Shown: piece after piece, positions 16,184 through 24,883 of the stretch
How positions within the stretch are numbered: position 1 is the first letter of the stretch
How the letters are laid out: the number at the start of each line of letters is the position of its first letter
Made by a program: the position numbers and the translations under genes
Source: Magnetovibrio blakemorei
GTDB taxonomy: Bacteria; Pseudomonadota; Alphaproteobacteria; Rhodospirillales; Magnetovibrionaceae
Direction: 5' to 3'
Assembly: GCF_001746755.1 (NCBI RefSeq)
Contig: NZ_MCGG01000010.1
Span: 1 to 64,000, forward strand
DNA length: 64,000 bases
Notes under the pieces: model-generated
What the model saw: only the letters and a program-made list of their open reading frames with translations
Database searches by the model: none
What the model was told of the DNA's origin: nothing

Positions 16184-16996
16184 ATGCCCCCACCATCCCC
16201 GCCCCCGCCGTCCACGACGCCATCATCCATGCCCCCGTTTGATGACATTGTTTACGCGCTCAGTCAAAAAGACCGTGAACGCCACCTGTGCGCGATGACC
16301 GCAACCCGGGCCCAGCAAGGTGGATTGATGGCGCTGATCGCGTTTAATGACGAGCTGGCGCGCATTGCCCATACGGTGTCGGAACCGATGCTGGGCAAAA
16401 TCAAGCTGCAATGGTGGATTGACGTGGTGCCGGGCATTTTGCAAGGCCGCCCGCCGTCGCACCCGGTGGCGCAGGCTTTGGCTGAGGTGAGAGACGTTTT
16501 GGCGGCGCGTTCGAAAGAGCTGCGGCAGTTGGCCGAAGCGCGCAATTTTGAACTTGAGCCCGACAAGCCCACATCGGTGGCGGAGCTGTATGCCTATGCG
16601 GACGCCACGGGCGGGGCGTTGCAAATGTTGATGCTCGATATCTTGGGCATTTCAGATGGCGAAACCCATCAAGCCGCCCGCGAAGTCGGTACCGCCTGGG
16701 CGCTGATCGGCACCATGCGGGCGCTTCCGTATCCGGCCCCGGCGCGCCGCGATATGCTGGCGCAAAATACAACCGTGAAGGATGTTTTAGAACACGCGGT
16801 GAGCTTGATCAAAACGGCCCGCGCCCGCACCACCCGGAAGGAGGCTTTGCCAGCCCTGGTCATCGCCAGACTTGCCGACCGCCACATCAAACGCTTGGCC
16901 AAGCAAGGTTGGGACCCGGCCCGGCGCGAAGAACCGCCCGCAGGATTTGGCGCCGTGGGGGCGGTGTGGTTGGGCAAAGTGACGAAACGATTTTAG
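16184..16996 (+). CDS. squalene/phytoene synthase-like protein (NDUFAF6-like)
   Basis: The 270-residue protein has the all-alpha fold pattern of the squalene/phytoene synthase family, including KIKLQWWIDVV and an ADATGGALQMLML segment. The aspartate-rich DxxxD motifs that bind prenyl diphosphate are not evident. This matches the alphaproteobacterial relatives of NDUFAF6, a complex I assembly factor, more than a working terpene synthase. The N-terminal Pro/Ser-rich stretch (1-17) suggests that the real start could be the Met at about residue 16. It stands alone between sodB and msrA. Confidence 0.75.
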   Translation: MPPPSPPPPSTTPSSMPPFDDIVYALSQKDRERHLCAMTATRAQQGGLMALIAFNDELARIAHTVSEPMLGKIKLQWWIDVVPGILQGRPPSHPVAQALAEVRDVLAARSKELRQLAEARNFELEPDKPTSVAELYAYADATGGALQMLMLDILGISDGETHQAAREVGTAWALIGTMRALPYPAPARRDMLAQNTTVKDVLEHAVSLIKTARARTTRKEALPALVIARLADRHIKRLAKQGWDPARREEPPAGFGAVGAVWLGKVTKRF

Positions 16997-17013
16997 GGCG
17001 GTTTAGGGCGGTA

Positions 17014-17520
17014 TTAAGCTTTACCCTTCAACGACCACAGGGGCCTTGGAAAGTGGCAGGTGTAGCCGCCCGGTTGGCGCAGCAGGTAGTCTTGGTGCTC
17101 CGGTTCCGCTTGCCAAAACGCACCAACCGGCGAGACCCGCGTGACGACGGGGCCGGGCCACAGGCCAGACGCATCGACGTCGGCAATGGTCTGCAAGGCG
17201 ATTTCGCGTTGCGCCTCGGTCGTATAAAAAATCTCCGAGCGATAAGATGCGCCGCGATCATTGCCTTGGCGGTCGACGGTGGTCGGGTCGTGGATTTGGA
17301 AGAAGAACTCCAGGATTTCGCGATAGCTGGTGCGCTGGGGATCAAACACGATCTCGATGGCTTCGGCATGGCTGCCGTGGTTGCGGTAGGTGGCGTTGGG
17401 CACATCACCGCCGGAATACCCGACGCGTGTCTTTTCAACGCCGGGGCGTTTGCGAATCAAGTCTTGCATCCCCCAAAAGCATCCGCCCGCCAAAACCGCG
17501 CGTTCCGTCTTGTTTGTCAT
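17014..17520 (-). CDS. msrA: peptide methionine sulfoxide reductase MsrA
   Basis: The 168-residue protein has the GGCFWG active-site motif near residue 14, with the catalytic cysteine, plus GYSGG, HAEAIEI and FFQIHDPTT motifs. It reduces methionine-S-sulfoxide in proteins and belongs to oxidative-damage repair. No MsrB domain is fused to it. It converges with the gene at 16184. Confidence 0.96.
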   Translation of the reverse strand: MTNKTERAVLAGGCFWGMQDLIRKRPGVEKTRVGYSGGDVPNATYRNHGSHAEAIEIVFDPQRTSYREILEFFFQIHDPTTVDRQGNDRGASYRSEIFYTTEAQREIALQTIADVDASGLWPGPVVTRVSPVGAFWQAEPEHQDYLLRQPGGYTCHFPRPLWSLKGKA

Positions 17521-17575
17521 CGGCTTGTATCCAATTCATCGCGAAAGAGAACTTGGATATAAGAACGAAGAGGCA

Positions 17576-20209
17576 CTAATTCCAGATATCACCCGGGGCG
17601 GCGGGATTATCCGCCGTGGGCGCGGGAGGGGCATCCACATCAGCCTTGAGAACCATCAGTTCCAGCTGAGACAAATACGGAAAAATCGGTTTGGCGTCGT
17701 TGCGTGACAGCAAGATGACACCGCGTTCCGTATCAGGGAAGCCACCGCCCAGCGCATCGTCGAATTTGCGAATTTCCAAGGTGATCATCGTGTCGGTTCC
17801 CGTTTCACGACTTTGCCACAGATAGGTGGGGTTTTCTTGGCGCGGGGCCGCCAACGGCGCAATGGCGCGCACCAGAGTTTCGCTGGGCTGGCCGTAACGT
17901 CCGATATAATAACTGACGACTCTTTCAAAGGCCTCGGTGCGGAACAAGGTATGGAACTTCGTCGCCCGACCCGCGTCATAGCGACCAATGGCGCGGGTGC
18001 CTTGATACATGATGGTGTCGACTTCGAATTCGCCGCTCAGATCCAGCGGCCAGTTGACGGTGTCGATGCAGAAGATCGTTTCGCGTTCATCCTTGGCGAC
18101 GCATGGTTTGTGGATGGTGACTTGGTCGAGCATGGCCATCCGCTTCTCGCCGACCTCTTGACCGATTTTGGTGTCCACGCCAATGGTAAGCTCAACGCCG
18201 TCGAGAATGGCCCCGGTGGGTTTGATGTCGGAGAGAACAATAACTTCTTGGGGGATGTCTGCCCCTTCGACTTTTTTGACGTCCCAGCCTTGGCTCCCTC
18301 CTGGCCCTTTGCCCGAGCTTTCCAGAAGACCCCCAAACGGATTTTCATCGTCCGCAGCGGCGCTTTTAGGGGCCGTTGCTACGGCAAATGGATCGTCCGC
18401 GTTTTGCGCGGCAGGGGCAGGCTTGTTCAGATTGTCCAACAGATCGGAAACGGCCGGGGTTTTGCTGTCGGCAATGACCGCAAATGGATCATCTTCAGCA
18501 GCGCTGGCGGCGGGGGGCTGAGCTGCAAATGGATCAACGTCCTTGGTTTCGGCACTGGCAGCGGGGGACGGTTCCGCAAACGGATCAACGTCTTGTTTAT
18601 TGGCGGGGCTGGCCGAGATGGCGAATGGATTTTCCTCTTGGGCCGACTCTTGGGTCGGGCTGGCCTTGGCCGCAGATTTAGCCGGAGCTGATGGTGGGTC
18701 GACTTCGGCAAACAGACCCTTGTCGGCCGCGTCGGCGGCCTTTTTCTGGGCCTGTTCCTTTAGGGTCTGTTCGTCCAAGGGCAATCCGGTGTGTTCATCC
18801 AGTCCAAGGTATGCCAATACGTCCGGGTCGACGCCACCACCGAAGGGTTTCGAATCATCATAGCTCTTTGTGGGTACACCCGGTGCCGGATTGGAAACGG
18901 GTTTGGATGATGTGCTATTGTTGCGAATGGCTTTCGGGTCTAATCGAATGGCGGGGCCGGATGGCATCGGAATTTGGGGGGCGGCAGATGCATCCTCTAT
19001 TTCCAAGTTGCCAAAGGGGTTCCCCGAGCTGGGCGAACGGGTGGAGGATGCCGGAGAGGAGACGGAATAAGGCGGTAGCCCCGAATCTTCTTTCGGCAGC
19101 GCCGCCAATTCTTCGGGCGAAAGCTCTCTTAATGGAAGTTCTTTCGCCAACTCATCGGGTGATATGGGAACGGCGGGCCCTCTGATGACATCGTTGCCAA
19201 GCTCTGCCTCAATCTGTTTGAGTTGAGCGCTCAGCTCCGCTTCCGAGAGGCGATCAGCTTCGATCTGTTGTTCTTTTTCTTCCTTTGTGACCCCGGTGAT
19301 GTTGGGAGGAGCGAAAAAGTTCCCGAACGTCGACAGAAAGGTCCACGCAGCAGAGGGCTTTTTCACCACCGGGGCTGTTTCTGGTTCCGCCATGGGCTCA
19401 GCAGCAGGATCCGCAATCTCCTCGTCCATTTTGACCGTTTTACTGGCACTCAACGGGGCTTTTTTGGTGCGTTCGGCCAACTTCGACAAGGCAGAGGGTA
19501 CAGGCTTGCCGGGGGCTTTTTCAACGGCAGCCTGTTCTGAGGCACTGGGCGTAAAGACCCGTACGCTGGTGGTTTCAGGCTGTGGGCTTTCAGGCTGTTG
19601 GACTTCAGGCTGCTCCGTCGCCAACGGTTCTTGAACGGAGCCGATGATGGGCAGGTTTTCGGTCGGTTGCGCCACTTCAAATGGATCGGGGCCTTCCAAT
19701 GGGGGCAAAGGCGGCGGAGCTACGGCAATGCCGGGCGTCACGTGCGTCGTCGGTGCGGCGGCAGGGGGGGCGGGGAATTGCGCTCTTTGCGCCAATTCTT
19801 CGGCGCTGGGGGCCGCTTTTACCTCACCGCCCTTTTCTTGTGCCTGCATGGTGTTGCGCACAGAGATTAAGTAATGCGCGATTTCAAAAAAGCCCTGGTC
19901 AATCGCCACATCCACCGCTTGGGTGCCGCTGTAATCGTGGGCTTGAAGATCGGCGCCTTTGCTGATGGCGGCTTGTACGCCGGGCAAGTCGTTGCGTTCG
20001 ACCGCCAAGAAAAGCTCTTGAGTTGCGCCACTCAGTTCTTGTTGGGCCAACGCCGGGGAAACAAAGGCCAAGGAGAGCAGGAGCGGCGAAGACAGGGGCA
20101 GATTCAATACGGCCCCTAACGCCGAAACCGCGCACAACAAATACCACGCCCGCGCACGCGTAGGTACGCAGAGGAAACGGCGTTTGGCTGGAACGGCCTT
20201 TAAGGGCAT
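17576..20209 (-). CDS. large exported ankyrin-repeat protein with DPF/NPF motifs
   Basis: The 877 residues divide into a long basic-hydrophobic signal region (about 1-56, ending SPALAQQ), one or two ankyrin repeats (about 62-118, ELFLAVERNDLPGV and GADLQAHD), a disordered Pro/Ala/Glu-rich linker of about 500 residues, and a folded C-terminal domain (about 640-860) with cysteines and the pattern FERVVSYYIGRYGQP. The linker carries eight tripeptides of the form D/N-P-F, mostly followed by A or G. No known family covers the C-terminal domain that I can name. It is probably periplasmic or surface-exposed. The function is unknown. Confidence 0.8.
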   Translation of the reverse strand: MPLKAVPAKRRFLCVPTRARAWYLLCAVSALGAVLNLPLSSPLLLSLAFVSPALAQQELSGATQELFLAVERNDLPGVQAAISKGADLQAHDYSGTQAVDVAIDQGFFEIAHYLISVRNTMQAQEKGGEVKAAPSAEELAQRAQFPAPPAAAPTTHVTPGIAVAPPPLPPLEGPDPFEVAQPTENLPIIGSVQEPLATEQPEVQQPESPQPETTSVRVFTPSASEQAAVEKAPGKPVPSALSKLAERTKKAPLSASKTVKMDEEIADPAAEPMAEPETAPVVKKPSAAWTFLSTFGNFFAPPNITGVTKEEKEQQIEADRLSEAELSAQLKQIEAELGNDVIRGPAVPISPDELAKELPLRELSPEELAALPKEDSGLPPYSVSSPASSTRSPSSGNPFGNLEIEDASAAPQIPMPSGPAIRLDPKAIRNNSTSSKPVSNPAPGVPTKSYDDSKPFGGGVDPDVLAYLGLDEHTGLPLDEQTLKEQAQKKAADAADKGLFAEVDPPSAPAKSAAKASPTQESAQEENPFAISASPANKQDVDPFAEPSPAASAETKDVDPFAAQPPAASAAEDDPFAVIADSKTPAVSDLLDNLNKPAPAAQNADDPFAVATAPKSAAADDENPFGGLLESSGKGPGGSQGWDVKKVEGADIPQEVIVLSDIKPTGAILDGVELTIGVDTKIGQEVGEKRMAMLDQVTIHKPCVAKDERETIFCIDTVNWPLDLSGEFEVDTIMYQGTRAIGRYDAGRATKFHTLFRTEAFERVVSYYIGRYGQPSETLVRAIAPLAAPRQENPTYLWQSRETGTDTMITLEIRKFDDALGGGFPDTERGVILLSRNDAKPIFPYLSQLELMVLKADVDAPPAPTADNPAAPGDIWN

Positions 20210-20363
20210 GTAGTCCGTTTATATCCCTTACTTCAACACTTCAGGTTTGACCGTTGATTTGAACCATCAAACTGGCCCAAATTCATAAATACTGCTATAC
20301 CATGGTCTTAAATCCGGGGCTTCAAAAAAGTACAACAAAGTCCCAGTGGGAGGATGACAAAAG

Positions 20364-21275
20364 ATGTTTAAGACTTTGAAAACAAATCTGCTTGTGGCGA
20401 TGATTCTCACCGTATGTGCTTTTGCCACATTTGCTGTGCAGGCGAAAGACGTCCAGATCAAAAACAGTGACGGATTGACCTTGGGGGCCGAATTGACCTT
20501 GGCTGAGGGCAAAACCATAGTGGACGGCGTGGTGCTGTTGACCCACGGCACACTGGCGCACAACAAAATGGAAATCATCGTTAATTTGCAAAGGCTTTTG
20601 GCTGAGCGTGGGGTGAGCTCGCTGGCTCCGACCTTGAGCTTGGGTGTGGACAGCCGCACCGGTATGTATGATTGCAAAGTTCCAGCCACCCACAAACACT
20701 CCGATGCGTTAATTGAAATCGGATTTTGGCTCAACTGGCTGAAAAGCCAAGGCGCAACCGACGTTGTGTTGGCCGGGCATTCCCGGGGTGGCAATCAAAC
20801 GGCTTGGTTCGCGGCGCGTGAAAACGATCCGGAGGTCTCCAAAGTCGTGCTGATTGCCCCGGCAACGTGGTCCATGGACGAAACGGCCAAAAGCTTCAAA
20901 AAAACCCACAACCAAGACCTCGCCAAAGTCTATGCAAAAGCAAAGGCCTTGACCGAATCCGGTCATGGGCGTGATTTGATGCAGGGTGTAGGCGTGTTGT
21001 ACTGCCCCGGCGCGGACGTTGCTGCGGACAGTTTCTTGGATTATTACGCCAATGATGACCGCAACCACACTCCCAACCTGTTGCCGATGATCACGAAGCC
21101 GGTTTTGGTGATTGCGGGCAGTGAAGATACGGTCGTGAAGGGCTTGGTCGACGCCGTCAAACCGATGGCGGACGGGGAGAAAATCAAGCTCCATGTGATT
21201 GATGGGGCCGGGCACTTCTTCCTTGATTTTTATGTCGAAGACGCTGCCGACGCGATGGCCGAGTTTATCCAATAA
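20364..21275 (+). CDS. exported alpha/beta hydrolase
   Basis: The 303-residue protein has a signal peptide (about 1-27, ending VQAKD) and the alpha/beta-hydrolase layout. The oxyanion region is LLTHGTLAHNKME, the nucleophile elbow is GHSRGG, the acid lies in VIAGSEDTVV, and the histidine is in DGAGHFF. It is likely a periplasmic esterase or lipase-like enzyme; the substrate is unknown. It stands alone, divergent from the ankyrin-protein gene. Confidence 0.85.
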   Translation: MFKTLKTNLLVAMILTVCAFATFAVQAKDVQIKNSDGLTLGAELTLAEGKTIVDGVVLLTHGTLAHNKMEIIVNLQRLLAERGVSSLAPTLSLGVDSRTGMYDCKVPATHKHSDALIEIGFWLNWLKSQGATDVVLAGHSRGGNQTAWFAARENDPEVSKVVLIAPATWSMDETAKSFKKTHNQDLAKVYAKAKALTESGHGRDLMQGVGVLYCPGADVAADSFLDYYANDDRNHTPNLLPMITKPVLVIAGSEDTVVKGLVDAVKPMADGEKIKLHVIDGAGHFFLDFYVEDAADAMAEFIQ

Positions 21276-21296
21276 CACCCCTTTCGGGAGGCGCGA

Positions 21297-21911
21297 CTAA
21301 AGAGCTTCAGCCCTTTTGACCGCTTCCCGCAAGGCCACGCGTGCGGTCCATTGTTCCAGGTGCGGATAATCTCTGGGAGCAATGTCGGTGAAGTCTTCCA
21401 AGATGGCCATCCACGGATACAAAATGATGTCGGCGATGGAATATTCACCGGCCAGATAGTCGCGACCTTGGGCCAAGGTGGCTTCCAAAACATCCAACGC
21501 GCGCCGGGTGCGGGTGCGGGCGCGGTCTTCCGCGTAAGGGTGCGGGGCGTCGGCGACTAGGGTGTAGTGATAAATATCGAGCATTTGCGGCGTTAGGCTG
21601 GCGGCTTCAAAGAGCAGCCATTTGAGCGTTTCGGCGCGCTCGACGGGGTGATCCAACCCCGGCAAGAACTGCCCGTATTTTTCCGCCAAATAGATCAAGA
21701 TGGCGGAAGATTCAAACAGCGCCACGCCGATTTCGGTGTCGAGCAGGCCGGGCACCTGTCCGGTCGGACTGGCGCGACGAAAGGCGGCGAACTGGGGCGA
21801 GCCTTCTTCCAGCGTGCGGACATTGATGAATCTGTACTGGGCGCCCAGTTCTTCCAGCAGAATTTGCGCCTTCAGCACGTTTTGGGTGGCGTGGCCGTAC
21901 AGTTCGATCAT
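21297..21911 (-). CDS. glutathione S-transferase family protein
   Basis: The 204-residue protein has the thioredoxin-like N-terminal domain ([23 protein letters not shown], and [14 protein letters not shown] for the glutathione gamma-glutamyl contact) and an all-alpha C-terminal domain. Its start overlaps the trmFO stop by four bases (ATGA), so the two are co-translated. The specific substrate is unknown. Confidence 0.92.
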   Translation of the reverse strand: MIELYGHATQNVLKAQILLEELGAQYRFINVRTLEEGSPQFAAFRRASPTGQVPGLLDTEIGVALFESSAILIYLAEKYGQFLPGLDHPVERAETLKWLLFEAASLTPQMLDIYHYTLVADAPHPYAEDRARTRTRRALDVLEATLAQGRDYLAGEYSIADIILYPWMAILEDFTDIAPRDYPHLEQWTARVALREAVKRAEAL

Positions 21912-23296
21912 GGTTGAGTGTCCTTGATCCAGGCCTCAAGCGCGTTCAGCGCCCGGGCGCAAACGGCGGCTTTGCGGGCCTTTTTTCGGTCGCCGCGTTT
22001 GAGCCGCTTGCCCCGCATTTCGGGTGGGCGGTCGTCGATTTCGGCGGGCGGAAAAAGCCCGAAATTGATGTTCATGGGCTGATAGGTTTCCACGTCCGCT
22101 CCCCCGGTCACGTGACCCAACAAAGCCCCCAATGCGGTGGTGACGGGCGGCGGCTGCGTGTCTTGATCTAAGCGTTCGCGACTGGCGAAGCGTCCCGCCA
22201 ACAGGCCAATGGCGGTGCTTTCGACGTAGCCTTCACAGCCCGTGATTTGGCCCGCGAAGCGGATGGACGGTTTGGATTTGAGGCGCAGGTTTTGATCCAA
22301 GAGTATCGGGCTTTTGATGAAGGTGTTGCGGTGCATGCCGCCCAAGCGGGCAAATTCGGCATTTTCCAGCCCCGGAATGGTGCGGAAAATGCGTTTTTGT
22401 TCTCCGTACGCCAGCTTGGTTTGAAATCCGACCATGTTCCACAGCGTGCCCAAATCGTTGTCTTGGCGCAGCTGCACGATGGCGTAAGAACGTTTGTCCG
22501 GGGCATTGGGGTTGGTGAGGCCGACGGGCTTCATGGGGCCAAAGGTCAGCGTTTCGACACCGCGTTCGGCCATCACTTCAATGGGCAGGCAGCCTTCGAA
22601 ATAGGGGGTGTTGATTTCCCAGTCTTTGAACGATTGTTTTTCGCCGTCCAGCAAGGCTTGGATGAAGGCGTGATATTGCTCTTTATCCATGGCGCAGTTG
22701 ATGTAATCAGACCCGTCGCCTTTGTCGTAGCGCGATTGAAACCACGCTTTGGAAAAATCGATGCTGTCTTTGTAGACGATAGGGGCGATGGCATCGAAAA
22801 ACGCCATCTGATCGGCCCCCGTCAAGGCGCGGATGGACTGAGACAACGCATCCGACGTCAACGGTCCGGTGGCGACGATGGTTTGGTCCCAATCCAGGGC
22901 TTGCAGGTCGGTGATTTCTTCGCGCGAAATGGTGATGAGATCATGATCGTTGAGGGCGCGTTCGACGCTGTGCGAAAAGCCGTCCCGGTCCACCGCCAGG
23001 GCCCCGCCTGCGGGCACCCGGTTTTCGGTCGCCGCCTGCATGATGAGGGAGCCTAAACGGCGCATTTCTTCATGCAGCAGGCCAACGGCATTGGCGGTGA
23101 AATCATCGGCGCGAAACGAGTTGGAGCACACCAATTCCGCCAAGCCACCGGTTTGGTGGGCGGGTGTGGATTTGGTGGGGCGCATTTCATGCAGCACCAC
23201 GGGGATGCCCGCTTGGGCGATTTGCCAAGCGGCTTCCGAGCCCGCAAGTCCGCCGCCGATGACGTGTATGGCTGATGTTGATGTTTGTGTGGTCAT
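21908..23296 (-). CDS. trmFO: FAD- and folate-dependent tRNA U54 methyltransferase TrmFO
   Basis: The 462-residue protein starts with the FAD-binding [15 protein letters not shown] motif and contains the TrmFO-specific [16 protein letters not shown] and PMKPVGL segments. TrmFO methylates U54 of tRNA to ribothymidine using methylenetetrahydrofolate and FADH2. Length matches the family. It is the upstream gene of a pair with the GST. Confidence 0.96.
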   Translation of the reverse strand: MTTQTSTSAIHVIGGGLAGSEAAWQIAQAGIPVVLHEMRPTKSTPAHQTGGLAELVCSNSFRADDFTANAVGLLHEEMRRLGSLIMQAATENRVPAGGALAVDRDGFSHSVERALNDHDLITISREEITDLQALDWDQTIVATGPLTSDALSQSIRALTGADQMAFFDAIAPIVYKDSIDFSKAWFQSRYDKGDGSDYINCAMDKEQYHAFIQALLDGEKQSFKDWEINTPYFEGCLPIEVMAERGVETLTFGPMKPVGLTNPNAPDKRSYAIVQLRQDNDLGTLWNMVGFQTKLAYGEQKRIFRTIPGLENAEFARLGGMHRNTFIKSPILLDQNLRLKSKPSIRFAGQITGCEGYVESTAIGLLAGRFASRERLDQDTQPPPVTTALGALLGHVTGGADVETYQPMNINFGLFPPAEIDDRPPEMRGKRLKRGDRKKARKAAVCARALNALEAWIKDTQP

Positions 23297-23425
23297 GGAC
23301 TTGTCTTAATCGTCTTGTCAGCGGGTTGCAATGATTTCTCAAACCTGCCGGGCTTGACATTCGGCAACGGGGAAGGCTACCTGTGCTTTCACGACAAAAC
23401 GGCGCACATAAGGGAGCCAACGACG

Positions 23426-23869
23426 GTGGAAATGTTCCAGGCTGATACGTATAAAATGGTCCTCATCGGGGTTATGGTGATTGTATTTCTGCGCTTTTTG
23501 CCGCGGATCAAGGCCAAAATGCTGGGCATTCCGTTTGTCAACGTTCACGATGTAAAACAGCGCATGGACGCGGGGGAAGCCCTGTTGGTGATTGACGTGC
23601 GCACGGCGGGTGAGTTTACCGGCAACCTGGGTCACATCGAAGGTGCCTTGAACTTGGACGCCTCGGCGCTCAGTTCCAAGCTTGCGGACTTGGCCGACAA
23701 ACTGGAGCCCTTTAAAGACGAGCCCATTGTCATCACGTGTCGTACGGATAACCGCTCACCGGGTGCGGCGCGGGTGTTGTTTCAACATGGCTTTAAAAAT
23801 TTAGTCATTATGGGCGGTGGGATGAGCGGCTGGAACCGCGCCGGATATCCGGTGGCGTACAAGCGCTGA
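23426..23869 (+). CDS. membrane-anchored rhodanese-like protein
   Basis: The GTG at 23426 has AGGGAG nine bases before it and gives 147 residues: an N-terminal membrane helix (about 11-30) and a rhodanese domain with VIDVRTAGEF and the active loop CRTDNRSPGAA, whose cysteine is the expected sulfur carrier. The frame is open further upstream and an ATG at 23432 is also possible. Such proteins move sulfane sulfur or act in redox stress; the partner is unknown. Confidence 0.88.
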   Translation: MEMFQADTYKMVLIGVMVIVFLRFLPRIKAKMLGIPFVNVHDVKQRMDAGEALLVIDVRTAGEFTGNLGHIEGALNLDASALSSKLADLADKLEPFKDEPIVITCRTDNRSPGAARVLFQHGFKNLVIMGGGMSGWNRAGYPVAYKR

Positions 23870-23906
23870 CGTTTTAAGCTCTAGCTGCAGATGGTCATGC
23901 CCGTCA

Positions 23907-24122
23907 TTACGGGGCATCCAGGCGATGCATCCATTCACTGATAACCATTTTTTTGCGGATTTCAGACAGCGCGCCGGGCTGAGGCAGGGTGTGAAAGCGC
24001 GGCTGTTCCTTGCTGCGATATTGGGCGCAATCAACAGGGGTTAAGGCTGAAATGCTGGTGCATTTGCCGTTCGCCCAATAAAAACAACTGTTGTGCTGGC
24101 ACTGTAGTTTGCTCATACCCAT
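23907..24122 (-). CDS. small cysteine-rich protein
   Basis: The 71 codons have a compact N-terminal cluster of cysteines and a histidine (CQH…C, GKC, VDC) reminiscent of small metal-binding proteins, then a helical C-terminus. A second ATG at 24116 could be the true start; neither has a strong ribosome site. No family is assigned. The cysteine pattern and the good fit between flanking genes argue that it is real. Confidence 0.6.
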   Translation of the reverse strand: MGMSKLQCQHNSCFYWANGKCTSISALTPVDCAQYRSKEQPRFHTLPQPGALSEIRKKMVISEWMHRLDAP

Positions 24123-24244
24123 AACAACACCCGAAAATCCTTACAGCCAAAAGTCCTTACCGTTAATCTTTTGTAAACGGTTTAGGGGATGCAGGCTGTG
24201 ACGTTGATCACAAGGCTCAGATCAATCGGGCGCAAAGAGGCTCG

Positions 24245-24664
24245 TCAGGGCATATCGGCTTGGCGCAGATATTCACGGATTTTGGTGTCGCTGGCGACGA
24301 TGTGGCGCAGAACCCAAACCTGGACCAAGCTTACCAATCCTTTCCAATCGGCAACATCTTCGCCGTGAAGAATGCTCTCAGAAATTTTGCCAATTTCCTT
24401 ACGCAGATCGTCGTGTTCGCTGAGGTGATGCTCATAGTCCGGGTAATGGATGTTGCGCATAATACGTTCTTCATAGTCAAAATGCCCAAGTGCATGGTCG
24501 ACCAAATTTTTGAAGGCTGTTTGTTTTTTCGGCAATGGCGCACAATCATCGGAAAGTGTATCCAGAAGTGACTGCGACAAATAGATGAGTTCTTCGTGTT
24601 GTTGGTCCAAGGAAACAATGTCTGTGGAGAATTTATCTGACCATTCAAGTTCTTCGTGGGCCAT
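24245..24664 (-). CDS. bacteriohemerythrin
   Basis: The 139-residue protein shows all ligands of a di-iron hemerythrin: H23 (QQHEE), H61 and E65 (HFDYEE), H80 and H84 (HLSEHDD), H121 and D126 (HIVASD). These proteins bind O2 reversibly and serve as oxygen carriers, stores or sensors in microaerobic bacteria. It is a stand-alone domain without fused sensor modules. AAAAAGGAG precedes the ATG. A dyad sits upstream. Confidence 0.94.
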   Translation of the reverse strand: MAHEELEWSDKFSTDIVSLDQQHEELIYLSQSLLDTLSDDCAPLPKKQTAFKNLVDHALGHFDYEERIMRNIHYPDYEHHLSEHDDLRKEIGKISESILHGEDVADWKGLVSLVQVWVLRHIVASDTKIREYLRQADMP

Positions 24665-24734
24665 GGTTTGGCTCCTTTTTGATTGGGGCTGACACTGATG
24701 CCCAAGAGCACGGGGAGTTGTCCGTTACTTCTTT

Positions 24735-24747
24735 GTATATTGTATAC
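24735..24747. promoter_or_regulatory. 13-base dyad GTATATTGTATAC
   Basis: GTATA-TTG-TATAC is a perfect inverted repeat of five bases per arm, 70-80 bases upstream of the bacteriohemerythrin start and in the divergent gap with the CYTH-CHAD gene. It could be an operator or an AT-rich promoter core. Confidence 0.4.
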
Positions 24748-24883
24748 CTTGAACGGTGCGTCGCACAGCGTAAACGCTGAAAAATGAAGCTTTTATGCGA
24801 ATCTGTAACATTTGTGACATATTTTTTTGAGGCTTGAATGCTATGTTCACGGGCTGAATATTTTAGAGAGTTTACGTAAAAAC

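Noticed and set aside
24190-24225. TTGAT and ATCAA half-sites downstream of the bacteriohemerythrin gene
   Set aside because: They are twelve bases apart instead of four and lie after, not before, the gene.
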